Of a DNA stretch of 64,000 bases, positions 23,131 to 35,154 are shown one piece after another. The DNA comes from Phorcus lineatus (taxonomy: Eukaryota; Mollusca; Gastropoda; Trochida; Trochidae): contig OV121091.1 of the NCBI GenBank assembly GCA_921293015.1, positions 35,014,839 through 35,078,838 of the forward strand, read 5' to 3'. The notes beneath the pieces are model-generated. The model ran no database searches. It was not told where the DNA came from and saw only the letters and a list, made by a program, of their open reading frames with translations. Made by a program: the position numbers and the translations under genes. Position 1 is the first letter of the stretch. Every line of letters begins with the position of its first letter.

Positions 23131-25490
23131 TTTATTCCAAGGAAACATTAACGTTTTGAGACGCATTAGAAAATACAAGAGGCGAGCTAGGGACCAGGTA
23201 TGAAAGTTACTTAGATGCTGTGAATAATTAAAACAAACACTCCTAAATTTGAATTCCAGGCGTAAATGATAACTTGGGTCTTGAATTATTTTAATGTAAA
23301 TACAACTTTGAGTAATATAAATGTGTAATGTTTCGTTTCGTATTTTTTAAATTCCGTCAATCACACCAACCGAGTCACAGAGTTATCTCCCTTCATTAGT
23401 ATATAGACCGAGATTCCGTCCGAAAATACCCTATATAGGCCACCAAAGTTTATGTACACAAACATTATCACATAACTTAGATGTTGGTCATGTATAAGTT
23501 TTAACATGTTAGTTTCCAAAAGGTTTTTTTAAGTTACAAAGCTTGCGCCCACGTGGATTCTCATTCCCGCGCAGTACAGCGTTGGTGACGTGACATAGTT
23601 TTTACCTTTTTAAAAGTGAAGTTTGCATAAATACTGTTGATTATAATAACATTTGTATTGTTTTGTGTGCCAGCAATAATAGTTTCATAAATATACACTG
23701 TAATTATAACTATTAGGATGAATGTTCATAATATCAAGTTTTCAAATTGAAGCATTCGTAAAATATACAAGATTGCATCCATGCTTCACGTAGTTCTATT
23801 CAGTTTCTGTGTATTAATTTGGAGATTGAGAACCTACATTTTAGATTGCATATTGATAACATCTTTCTAGACTGTATTTTCACTGGAACCTTTTGTTTGT
23901 TTCAGTCTTTTTACGTAGTTGCAGTAGTAACTGTAACCTTACACGGATTGGAATAAAGTTTATGCCAACTTCTTTCGTCTGTACAAAATGTAGACTTGTT
24001 AGGACATATTCGAATGTCCGGTTAGATTGAATTCTGAGAGTCATGAAACTTATTAAATCCAACGGTATACAACGGGCTGAATGTTTAGATGCTCTCTACT
24101 TTATTACTCTTGGGACGTTTCATCAAGAAAATCTGTACTGAAGTTACCCGTCCTTGTTTTGAGTCAGCCAATTAATCTACTACGTCGATCGGTCCTGCGA
24201 GTCTCTCATAAAACGTGTTATATCACGCTTCAGTCTAGTGATGCGGCAATCGACATTTAAATGGAGTTCATAGCTAAAGCTTTCTTGTTCACAGCCATTC
24301 TTGAGGGATAGGTTCCTTTCAAATTTCAAAATCAAGTTTTTGAGCATGCATTTTAAAGGACTACTTGAAACTCGGCGTTACTTAACACTTTTCCCACCTA
24401 GTTGTATCAGGACGTGTCATTAGGTCTATCTACTTTTCGTAATATGACTCTAGGGCGGGTGGTTTGTGTACATATTTACCTGATGAACATTTCCTGGGGT
24501 GCAGAACATTCAACCCTGGGTGTAAGTCGTTTGAAACTGGTCAAACAATTCCAATTGATAAAAGCTTAAAAACATAATTCAAACGTCAACTTTTAACTGA
24601 TCAGAGCTTGAAATCTCATGTCACGTCGGCAAGCAGTACATCCTCCTCTCTTACCTTAGGCTGTTAGACTGGCTGAATCATGGCATCGGCCTTAGTGACA
24701 GCAAGCAAGACTTACAAGAAAGATGTGTATTCATTGGTTGAAATTTGCTAAACAATTTGTGTTGCATGTTTATGCCGCTAAGGGAATCTTCCCAGACACA
24801 GAAAGTGCTCGGATTAAAGCAGATGTTATCTAGGAGGATAACTACATGGTAGATTCCGAATTAAAGTGAGGTGGTTTGTGGTTAGGCGCCGCTATATTCA
24901 AGATAAGTATTTCACTTATATCATGGTTGCTAGTATTAATACAGGGATATATTGTACATTGCAGTGAAACTTGCGAGCATCGGCTGGGTGGTACTGCGCT
25001 GAGATTCACTGTAGCAATGTACCCAAACTTTACTGCATGTAGTACAGTTCTCTACTGCAAAGCAGCCGAGTCACTGGTGAGAAGTCAGAATTTAAATTCT
25101 TTAACCACTAAAAAGCCTTTCACCTTTCAATTACTGGCATTAGTTTCTAAATGCTGTATATTAATAATCAATCTTCAAGAGGAAATCAAATTACAACTTT
25201 ATCGATAGATCGTCATCATTCACAGGATCGTTGTTTCAGTTAATACAAAGTATTAACATAGTAATAATAATGTGTTATCATTCGCCAATCTGTGTTTCAA
25301 CTTGGTTATCTCACTTCCACAATTCCGAATGCATATTGGACAATTATTCCGGAACTTGGCGAACTAATTTTAAAAAATACTAGCTGTTATCATAAATATG
25401 TAATAGAAAAAGGATTGAGCTGTTTGCGAGTGATTTTTAAAGACTGAAAACCTAAAATGCACTGAAATAACAAACCGAAAGTTGTACCCG
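23130..25490. other. Stretch without recognised genes
   Basis: CACAGAGTTATCTCCCTT near 23375 resembles a motif also seen in reverse near 1394-1410 (AAAGGGAGATAATTA) and is likely a repeat terminus. A frame at 24876-25208 (first codon TTG) reads as a hydrophobic segment then Cys residues (GYIVHCSETCEH) and has a GTGAGA donor-like site at 25078, but no in-frame upstream ATG and no recognised family. No function is assigned. Confidence 0.4.
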
Positions 25491-25498
25491 AAGTTCTC

Positions 25499-28158
25499 AG
25501 AATTCCCGCTGGTTAATCGAGGCACCTGCGGATTTTAAAGCACCAGTGTGGAAATGGTTCGGATTTTTGGCAGAAAAACCAGCAGAGGGTGTCCTTACGA
25601 CCGATAGATCAAGAGTCGTTCGTAAAATTTGCATTGCTAGACTTAAATACTCTGGAAATACGACAAATCTGCATAAGTGTTTCGGCACCATCCTGAACTA
25701 ACACCTAACCAACCGAAGACAGGCGCCAAACAAACTTGTGAAAAGCCGTTGAAGACCCATCAACATATCCTCAATTTCAGGAAAATTATGGATACGAATC
25801 TTTCTTCTGAAATTACAAATGCTGTTGGGAAGTTTTTTTTATTAAGGATCTCCGACCATTTTTAGTGGTGGAGAGAGAAGGCTCTCTATGAATCTGATGA
25901 CAGTTACATCAGTACAGCATCATGTACCATGTCACAAGAATTTCTCTGATCGGATTATCCCTTTAATGTATAATCAGAAGATGGCTGAGATAAAGCAAGT
26001 AATTCAGTCAGCAAATTACGTGAGTCTAACAACTGATGGCTGGATATCGAGAACCTCAGTGTCCTATATTACCATAACTTGCCATTTCATTGACACTCAG
26101 TAGAACTATCAAAACATTGTGCTTCAAACCAGGCCAATGTGTGAATCACATACAGCAGTTTATATTGCCAGTGTTCTGGATGATACAGCACAGGAGTAGG
26201 GTTTTGAGGGAAAAGGTGTGGCTCTTGTTACTGACAACGCGAGTAACATGGTGGCAGCTGCACGAGAGGCTAAAATGTCGCATGTGTGATGTTTTGCCCA
26301 CACCCTCAACTTGTCCTCCCAGAAATCACTGAAAGTTGTCTCACGGTCGTTTGGGTGCATCAGAAGAATATTCCGCTTTTTTTTTATAGAAGTGCCAAAG
26401 CGACAGCTGTTTTTAGAGAAAAACAACTTCTCCTTCATCTGCCTGAACACAAGTTGAAACAAGATGTGGTTACACGGTGGAATAGCAGCTACGACATGGT
26501 TACAAGGTTCTTGGAACAACAGCCGGCTGTTCAAGCAACTCTTCTGTCGAAAGACATTAGGAAAGGAGATCTACCATCATCACTTGGCGAGACAGAGCTG
26601 TCAACAGCATAGGATATCGTTCATGTAATTAACTAATAAATGTGTCAAATTGAAATTAATTGTCAAACACTTTTACTGGATTATCGATATATGTTCTCTC
26701 AGATACGCTATAAGGTAAATCTAAATAGTATATTTATGTTTTTATTGCAAAATATTGAGTATTAAATGAAATTCTTAAACTGTCTGATATTTTTTTTTTT
26801 CATCAGCCGACACTGTCTATTATTGTACAACTGTACCATCGCCTGCAGAATGTGACTTCAGAAGAAAATGGACCAGACAAATCGAGAGTAATCAGGGACA
26901 TGAAGAAAGTCATACATGATGATATTTCCAACAGCTGTGATTAAAAACCTATCATTGAATGTTTGTTCAATGAGATTTAAGGGTTCGAATCCCGTCAAGT
27001 GTTGGGTAGTTAGGTGAAATAAGTGAAAGATTCTTGAAATAAGATCACAATACCTCACCTCTAGCTTACTTTTGATAGGATAAATGTTAAACTTTAAAAC
27101 AATTTCAAATTTCAAAATATCCAATTTTACAATGCTTTGAATGCTACATATTTAAGTGTGTGATTTATTTGATAAATTTTATATGCAAAGTAACACTTGA
27201 ACTATTTTGCAGATATCCAGACCAGTCTATGATGCAGAAATCCTCTGCCCTTGATCCCAGATTCAAGGGGCTACAGTTCCTGAGTGATGCTGTTAAACTG
27301 AGTGTATTTGCTGGAATTGCCCTCGAAGCAGCTGGACTACCTGAAGTAACATCAATTCATTACAGAAATAGATTGAAATTGGAATGTCAGTGTCTATAGT
27401 GTCCATATTGAATATTTTATTGGATGTAATTGTGAATTTGTGTATTTCTTTAATCTTTAGGTAGAGTTGAATTTTTACCTGAGTTATACAAATATTGATA
27501 GAGAATTAGAGATATATATCTGTAAAAATATCCAAAATAATTATTTGTATTTGACGTGATGTTACAGATGTGGGGGGTACTTGACCTATTTTAAAATGTC
27601 ATAAAGAACATGTATATGGTATTTTACATATCTGCAGAAGCTGATACAAATACAAAATAATCATTACTGAACAGTATTTTAATTACTAATTCACCATTAT
27701 CCAAACATTTAATTTCAAATCTGATTTTCTGTTGACTTTTTCAGATGACTGTCAAAGAAGAACCACAAGACAAAGATGACCAGCCTCTTCCACAGTTGCC
27801 AAATCTGTCTTCTATACACCCCACGATTGAGGAACAGGAAGTTTCTGTCGCTGTCCAGGATCAGGATCACACAGGACCAAGCTTGACAAAGCAGCCGAAA
27901 AGACTAAGAAAAGTGCTTTGACGATTGGTTGGATGAAGTGTTCATAACTAAGTTAACAAATACAAGGATATGCCTATCATTCCATTGTCTGCAAACCCAT
28001 TGACCTGTTGGCGAGACAATGATTACATGTTTCCAAGACTGTCAGTCTTAGTAAAGAAATACTTGTGTGTCCCTGGGACATCTGTGCCATCAGAAAGGGT
28101 TTTTTCAACACCAGGTGACATACTGTCGGCTAATAACTCTCAAATGCAAATATGTTAA
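25499..28158 (+). pseudogene. hAT transposase (zf-BED plus dimerisation domain), many breaks
   Basis: Domains in order: a BED finger (25499-25675, FKAPVWKWFGFLAEK, then YSGNTTNLHKCF, where the final His region continues in another frame as HHPELT). The catalytic core follows (25888-26103) with FSDRIIPLMYNQKMAEI and SLTTDGWISR, carrying the first Asp. Then come ALVTDNASNMVAAAREA (about 26220-26280) with the second Asp, CFAHTLNLSS, and LKQDVVTRWNSSYDM (26450-26500). A gap at 26613-26806 ends in a TTTCATCAG acceptor-like site before PTLSIIVQLYHRLQNV. SSALDPRFKGLQFL (27240) follows. The C-terminal dimerisation segment (27970-28158) has YMFPRLSVLVKKYL and TSVPSERVFS with the catalytic Glu. At least five frame changes and stops make it inactive. 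Domesticated ZBED genes derive from this family, but breaks argue against that here. Confidence 0.88.
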
Positions 28159-28582
28159 CATGTTACTGTTCTTGAGAAAGAATATGAAACTGTAAACTGA
28201 AATTCTCATGTTGTTGATAATTTGAACTTAAAGTTTTTATTTAAGTTCTGGCAAATTATATTTGAGGTTTTGTTTTAAGTTGTAAATTACTTATGTGAAA
28301 ACCCTAAAAACTTTGAAGAATTGATTTCTGAAAATATATCAAGTTTAAAACTTTTATGTAATCTTACGTATGTGAATTTTCACATTTAGATGTTCATGAT
28401 TTATTATTTCACAACAGAAGGTTGTATACATTTTATCTGCAGTATAACACTTATTTTATTTGACAACCTCTGTTCCAGTTTATCTAAAAAGTAAAGGACT
28501 TTGAACAAATAAAAGTCTGTCATTTAAAACTTGATGTTTGTTTTAATTTTGTAATTGAGTTGGAATTAGAAGCAAAGGAGTT

Positions 28583-28712
28583 AGTATCGCGATACGTATC
28601 ATATCGCAACCCTTATATCGGGATACGTATTGTATCGCACATTAGGTGTGCAATACTTTGGCAATATATCGTTGTGAATACAATTTTAGTATCGTGATGT
28701 ATCGTATCGCAG
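28583..28712. repeat. TATCG(C/T)GATACGTAT palindromic motif array
   Basis: Motifs TATCGCGATACGTATC, TATATCGGGATACGTATT, ATATCGTTGTG and ATCGTGATGTATCGTATCGC repeat over about 130 bases. They contain the self-complementary TATCGCGATA. They lie about 425 bases after the hAT dimerisation domain and are interpreted as subterminal transposase-binding repeats. Confidence 0.6.
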
Positions 28713-28714
28713 AT

Positions 28715-30960
28715 TGTATGCCAATACCACCAATAAACATAATAAATCTTAAGTAACTGACAAATTTAGGTACTTAATTAAGGTTTAATATCATAATCAT
28801 ATTTTAACAACAAAAGAAGAATAGGTACAAGTTGACAGTTGTGAATTTCACCTTATGTTTGACATCTACAACATTACAGGTATCGATAACTTTAATTTAT
28901 TGGAATAAATAATGGTTGACATCTTCGCAGCCTAGAACAGTTTATGATGTTTTATTGTTGCCTTTCAAATAAATTATTGAAATGTTAATTCATGGTAAAG
29001 TTTGTAGCATCATCTGATTGGACATGATGAAAAGAGACATTTATATATGTTCTTTTTTTTCAGTTAATACGACAAATGCACGTGAAAAGTATTTAAACCA
29101 GTTCTGAAAAAACTCTTTCAAGAGTAGCTTTGTAGGGGGAGGAGGCACCAACAATGTAGGGCCTGGGTCTCTGTGTTGTGAACCCATAGCAATCCCTTTG
29201 CATTTTCATTCACCAACCTAAAAGCCGTCATCGGACATAGAATCCTGTATCTATAAATGTAAAAGTAACAGTAACTTATCTTGCCCCACGCTCACAACGC
29301 AATAAATTTTATGGTATAAAATCTCGTTACACCGAATAACCGAACCTATCAATATGTTGGTGTGTTTTAGTTTTCTTTGTATTTTTAGAGAGACATTTCG
29401 GGAGTTATTGGATATTACATTAAACTTATATAATGGTTTAATTTTATCGAGTACTAACTTTAGCGTAAAAGTTTGATTTTGAAAACAATCGACGTATGAA
29501 TTTATACAAGCCAAAAATAATAATATACCCTTCCCTTTACGAATAGACTATAGGACAAACAGATCTCTCGCCAGATGGCTGCCTTTGTTTTGATCAAATT
29601 TGAAACACTTGGCGAGGGTTTTAAGTACATTATCGAGAATATTAATCGTACTACCATTAGTTTATAAACCAAATAAAGAATCGGCGGTAGGATATTGCAG
29701 TTATTTTAGATTTTCTCTCTATGTTTACAATACTCAGGCCAATTTAGGACTAACTAGGTAACACTGCAATGAGGCAAACCTGATCACGAGCATCTTCACA
29801 ACGTCGAAGCCGAAACGAAAAGATTTCGAACTCTTTCCGCTTCGCCCTTGACATCACGGCCCACATTTTCTGTGCTAAGAGTTTAGCCCACTGCAGGCCC
29901 TTCTGATAGGCCAATGAACTTCAAATGTCAACGACAAGATAGCGGTAGTGACCTGTCGCGTTTGATGAGAAGACTAATTAAAATATTAATTTCAGTTGTA
30001 ATTTCAGGCATATATTTAGATGGATACAGGGTAGATCTATCACGTTTGTGGTCGATCGATATTTACAGTAGAGGTTGTAAAATTTAAAAGTAACGTAAAT
30101 ACGAAATTATTGTACGAATGGAATTTTAAAGATTTTTTATAATTATTATTTTAATTTTGAATGTTTCTCATAGAAATGTATCCGTTTTCAAACAAAATTA
30201 TTGCGAAATATTCGTTTTAAAACCTTTTGACGCCATACTTCTGTGTTGGAGAAAAACGATGTGATTAACTCAATTCTGAACAACGAAAGATGGAAAGTCT
30301 GAAAACTTGATGCCGACTAGGTTATTTTCGAGATTATCAACAAGGCAGTAAATGCATAATTCAGTTAAATATATATTGACTGCTGAATGTGCAAAACGGG
30401 GAACTTTTTCCATTTCACTGAAAAGCAATTGTGACAAACTCACAGTCTTTGAAGGAATTTTATCAGTGCACTTTAATTTCTCTCTCCTAAAGAATCTACT
30501 GCTTATGACGTAAAAAATATGCCTTGAAAAAGGATCATTTATAGAAGGAGAAAAAAGCATTCAATTATTGAGGAATACGGACCGATGTGATTTAATTGTT
30601 AAAATTTAATTCTTGGTGTTGTCAGTGATTTCCTGCAAATAATACAATCTGACTTAAGTATAATATGAAATGGATATGGATTTTCTTTATCATTAGGTCT
30701 CAAGTCTGGGCGTATGTTTCGAATGTAAACGGCGATTTCACTGGCTGCAGGTTAGCACCTCGTAAGGGGGGGGGGGGGGGGGGGGGGGTTACTCGTAATG
30801 ACGTTAGGTGTCGCTGCTTCGTATCACAGGTTTTGTTACCGTTGAGGGCAATTAAGGTAGAAAATGGATAGATTCTATCTCGATACATTTTCACCTTGCC
30901 ATGGAAAGATGAATGACGAGTCACGTGACCCAACTATGACAGTGGTTCAGGAACTCTTAA
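28715..30960. other. Non-coding stretch
   Basis: Only small unassigned open frames occur (29251-29514 and 30270-30560, both minus). A 23-base G run lies at 30766-30788. No domain, tRNA-like sequence or repeat boundary was recognised. The G run makes an apparent poly-Gly/poly-Pro peptide on either strand that should be ignored. Confidence 0.5.
30766..30788. repeat. Poly(G) tract, 23 bases
   Basis: Uninterrupted G homopolymer. Its length is liable to sequencing and polymerase error. Long G runs can form G-quadruplexes. Confidence 0.95.
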
Positions 30961-30975
30961 ATGCATGATTTTCAG

Positions 30976-31089
30976 GATTCCATGCTTCATGAATTGACGT
31001 CAGACGTGATCATTAAAGAAGATTGGTTCAACTTGGATATTGATGAATTAATAAGTGCAATCAAGAATGAAATATTCGAAAAGAACAAG
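30976..31089 (+). other. Candidate internal exon, 114 nt, unidentified protein
   Basis: The segment is bounded by GATTTTCAG (acceptor) and AACAAG then GTGAGA (donor). It is exactly 38 codons long and open in one frame: DSMLHELTSDVIIKEDWFNL, then an acidic/helical stretch ending EIFEKNK. The frame stays open on both sides (30961-31152), and exon-intron boundaries match consensus well. No family was recognised and no neighbouring exon was found with confidence. It could be a host exon or part of a transposon gene. Confidence 0.35.
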
Positions 31090-31099
31090 GTGAGAGGTT

Positions 31100-33570
31100 G
31101 TACTGCGTTTTCGGAAATCATATGTCAAGATGTCATCAATATAAGTTGTTAGATTTTAGTAGAAGTTGTCAGGGTTGGTGGTCATTTCTTATTCTCTAAA
31201 AAGATAAAATAGAAACAAAATTCAGCCATTAGCTCTGTGGCTCATTAGGTTTATAAAAATACTGATATCATCTTATGGCAAACAAAGGGAGCAATTATCT
31301 AGGGCTCAAATCATCCTCATTAGCCATACCTAGACTGATAACATTGCTGTAAAGTTTAAATAGCCTTTTAAGACCATAGACTGCGGAGGCACTCATTTGG
31401 GGCTACAAAGCCAAGAGATATACATTTCATTCTACCCCCTGTCGAGGGTAACTGTTCACAAGCTCACAAGAGATTGGTATAAGGGGCATGACACCCTTCC
31501 CACGTATTATGAAGAATGTTTATTATCTTTGGACAACATAATATACTTAAGATGAATATAGTACAATGTGACACTTATTGATGTTCTGATATTCCTTGGC
31601 ACTTAAGAACGAGGACAGAATACTTTATCGACGATATGAAGAAATTACCCGTTGTGAGCGCAATCTCGTCCTAATGAAAGATGCCAATCTATCAGTGTGG
31701 ATCCAGGCGTAATTAGATTCCCACTTGGTCTTTGGTTATCAGGATCAGATCTTGGGCTACCGTTGACAGTAAATGAAAGATAATAAGCTGTTGCCTTGAT
31801 TCCATATTTGCAATTCAACGATTTAGTTATCATCTCTAGACAAGGTTAAGGAATACGTTGTTGAAGAACTGTGGATAACCTGGCTGTTATTGCAGTTGCT
31901 TTAAAGCTGTACACGTGTCAATATTTAATAAGTAAATGAAAATATAAAAATAGTGCTGATTTTAGCTCCATCACCATCATCATTCATGTGTATTCATTCT
32001 CCCATGCTTTCACACCCCCCCCCTCATTTTCATTTGTTCTTATGTTTGAAATATGATCTGGCTTGGTGAATTGTAAGAATATCCAAGATGGATCTAAAGA
32101 ACTCAGAAAAATTAGATGTTAATTACCAGAAAATGACTGTAGTAGTTCAACAATATTAGTGGCGTTGTCCATCAGTTAACTTTTCATTTTGACTTTTTCT
32201 CCAGATCTATTAGAAGTAAAATTTGTGTACTACAGGTGTCTCAGCCAATGGAAATTATGATTTGTATTTTTTGGCGAATTTGTGGTTCCGGATAAGGGAT
32301 GATGACGTAGGAGAGAGAGAGAGAGAGAGTAATAAGTGGTCTGAAATATCAAAAAGGAGAAAATTAATACACTTTGTTCATTTCAGATTTTTCATATATG
32401 GAATGGACAAAACATAAATATACTAAAGCCTATGTCCTCAGAATCTTCCTTTAAACAAAACTCGAATGAACATAATTTGTTTTACAAACTTTGTCTATTC
32501 AATTAGATTACAAAGACCTCGAGACCGAATCCACAAACACATGATCGAATTCGCGAATCAGTTAGCAGAAATAACTGATAAGACGATTTTCTATCAAATC
32601 AGTGGATGAAGAAGGACTTCTAACTGTAAGAAGGCTCCAAGGTTTATCGGTATTATAAATAAAAGAAATTTCTTATTCAAAAGGCTTCCTTCACCATGTG
32701 ATTATGATATTACTTGTTTGCTAAGCCTTTTAAAGTTTGACATTGACAGGTTTAATTCTTTTTATCTTATCAGTTTTCACCAAGTAAACCATATCTTATT
32801 CTCCAAAACTGTGTTCCACAGGCGATATCGCTTATAAAAGATCAAGCGATTATATCTCCAAGGAGATATCGTTTTGACAGTAGATTTTGAACAATGCACT
32901 CTTACAGTCAAATACATTGCATCACTCTTGTTTTACATCATCAAGTAATGACATCACAATGCTATGACGTCCTTATCATGACAACGTCACAGTGCTATGA
33001 CATCATCGCACTGAGAGTCTTAGAGTAGTGCAGTGTTCCGGAATATACAATTTTTCACGGTATTGAAATGAAAATGCTTTTTGATGATAGATATATTCTC
33101 ACCCTCGTGTCTTCTGATATCAAATATATCACCATTCGTTGATAGAAGTAAAAATATCCTCGGCAAGCCTCGGATAGTTGTAACTTTTTCATTCGGTTTT
33201 ATCATTCGGCCGGATAAACGGGTTTAATCTTAGTTTAGATTTCGTTACACTGTGACAGTTAAGAACAGTAACAGTAAAATCTAACCCCTGTACATTTTCA
33301 GTGGAATATTGGCTTCCTATCATGCAAAAGCAATTGTATCAATCGATTAAACACTTCTTTTGTAAATCTTTGAAAGTTTAAAACTTTCTTAAGTCGCTTC
33401 CAAAAAAATAAACATTTCTTAGAAATAAAAGACTGAAATAAATCTTTGCATATCAGTTCATTTTCAACCGGTTTGAAACAAATGTGATCGTCAAGTAATT
33501 ATAATATTCCTCCGCTCTTCATTCTCTGTGTGCGCATTTTATATTTTGGCGTATTGTAACAACGCACTGA
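31100..33570. other. Stretch without recognised genes
   Basis: A (GA)n microsatellite lies at 32311-32329, and a C-rich run near 32011-32022. At 32940-33015 there are two CTATGAC(G/A)TC motifs and CACAGTGCTATGACATCATC, suggesting a decayed inverted repeat. No coding homology was found. Confidence 0.45.
32311..32329. repeat. (GA)n microsatellite
   Basis: About nine and a half GA units in a row. Confidence 0.9.
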
Positions 33571-33579
33571 CCTAGTAAT

Positions 33580-34330
33580 TTTGTAGATATTCTTTGAAAC
33601 TTCTAACAAAACCTTTGAAAAGTTATCTAAGGGACACAACTGATTTCTTCAATCATCTACCTCGAACAACCAATCACAGAGCGAAGTTTGTATCATTTGA
33701 TGTGACTAACCGCTATTCAAATATCACTTACGTCTTAGGTCAAGAAGCAATCCTCTTCTGGCTGGATAAACCAATTCTATTTAATTTGTAATAGAAATTC
33801 ATTCTTTCAAATGATAATTTTCGCTTTAATGAAACTTATTATAAACAAATAAATGGAACAGCCATGAGCAAAAAAATATATGGCGCCAACATACGCTACA
33901 CTCGTTTTAGGATACATAGAGGAATCATTACATCGCAAGGTAGGTAAAAAAATTAAGAAAATGTTTTGAACACGAATTCAAAACTTTTAAAGATTCTTGG
34001 ATGACTGCTCCATACTTATGAGATAACGAATCCTTAAAAGTTGTACATGACTTCCTTTAAAACTAACATCCAAGTCTATAATTTACGATTGAAGATGGCA
34101 ACGAAAACCTTCCACACCTAGATGTAATGGTATGCATTCAGGCGATACAATAGAAACATATATATGTGAGAAGCCCGTTCTTTTAACAGGGAAGATCTTT
34201 TAAAACAAGGACAACAGGGATATACTTTCGTAAACGCATCTATTATCACTACATTTAACCCCTATAATCTAAACCTCTTCCCAAACGTAATTAGCCATGT
34301 TTAGGCGTTAGACGTATGTCCAAAATTATA
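33580..34330 (+). pseudogene. Penelope-like element reverse transcriptase core, truncated
   Basis: The frame 33594-33791 gives LKSYLRDTTDFFNHLP, then FVSFDVTNRYSNIT, which is RT motif A of Penelope-like elements (FDVxxLYTNI). After a frameshift, INGTAMSKKIYG leads to APTYATLVLGYIEESL, the conserved Penelope block with GTAMG and APxYA. Near 34000 FLDDC is the catalytic Asp pair. Near 34100 DGNENLPHLDVMV corresponds to the LPFLDVxV motif. Homology fades by about 34330; no N-terminal domain or GIY-YIG endonuclease could be seen. This is a dead fragment, separate from and complementary to the Penelope copy at 56.2-58.2 kb, which lacks precisely this RT core. Confidence 0.85.
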
Positions 34331-34997
34331 TTATAAAATTATATACGATATTGTGCACTTAAATAATCACTTCTAGTGGTGATGTTATTTGTAATAACTA
34401 TTGAGCAGTAAGAAATACTTGAACAATTCATTGTTAAACAGAACAACAAGCTTTTTTAAAATAGAAAGTTGGTATTTTTGCGAAATTTTTCACAAAACGT
34501 TCCTCACAATTTCTTTGATTTACGTATTTGAGAATGCGCAGTCTTCATCCATGCTATTAAGCACTGCATAACGTTTGTTTACAAAATCGCTCTTTAAGTA
34601 TGCACCTTTAATGATAAATAACGTTTAAAAGACCTTGGAACACATCGATTCAATGAAATGTAAAACTTAATAGGGATAAAGGTTATTTAAATTCCCCTGC
34701 AATATCGACTAAGTAATTTCATCCTGAGCAGAAGAAAATCTGGCGCCGAAAAGTGCTAAACCACAGCAATTAAACTGAAAATTGTATTAAAGATTGTCTG
34801 ATCATACTCAGGGTCAGCTTGATTTCTTGGTTTTGAAATAAAGAAAAACCATCCATCGATGCAATCGACCTAGATCCTTTTTGCAGTTCTTTAAATATAT
34901 ATTTATCCATTCATGTATTATCTCATTATATGAAAAGATTTAAAACACTATTATACGAGTATGATAGACAACATATCATGAATGCATATACATATAA

Positions 34998-35150
34998 AGA
35001 GATTATTACCCGAGGAAGTGCGTCATATGACTTTTACGAAACGAGTGTGAAAGTTTGTATTACCCGAGCGATAGCGAGGGTTATACACAAATTCGCACGA
35101 GTTTCGTAAAAGTCATATGACACACTTCCGTGAATAATAATTTCTTTATT
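34998..35150. mobile_element. Fold-back MITE, about 150 bp
   Basis: Arms at 35012-35051 and 35092-35132 are near-perfect inverted repeats sharing GTCATATGACTTTTACGAAA. The homology continues more weakly outwards (GATTATTA against AATTATTA). The centre contains CCCGAGCGATAGCGAGGG, itself a short palindrome. No coding capacity. Transcripts through it would form a long hairpin. Confidence 0.85.
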
Positions 35151-35154
35151 ACCG

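Larger units (their letters stand above)
25499..28712 (+). mobile_element. hAT-family (ZBED-type) DNA transposon relic
   Basis: A plus-strand hAT transposase can be followed in order from a BED finger to the C-terminal dimerisation domain (25499-28158). It is followed by an array of TATCG-based palindromic motifs (28583-28712) of the kind hAT elements carry near their ends. No matching left-end array, terminal inverted repeats or 8-bp target duplication could be recognised, so limits are set by coding homology and the right array. Confidence 0.7.

Noticed and set aside
24876..25208. Secreted Cys-containing protein with signal peptide
   Set aside because: The frame has no ATG at its start and follows a stop; only a weak donor-like site supports it.
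25497..25691. Minus-strand open frame opposite the BED finger
   Set aside because: It is a mirror of the hAT coding strand; the plus strand has clear homology.
26979..26996. tRNA gene from GGGTTCGAATCCC
   Set aside because: No A box, acceptor stem or anticodon arm upstream; at most a SINE remnant.
30665..30933. Open frames with poly-Gly or poly-Pro on both strands
   Set aside because: They are produced by the 23-base G run and have no other coding support.
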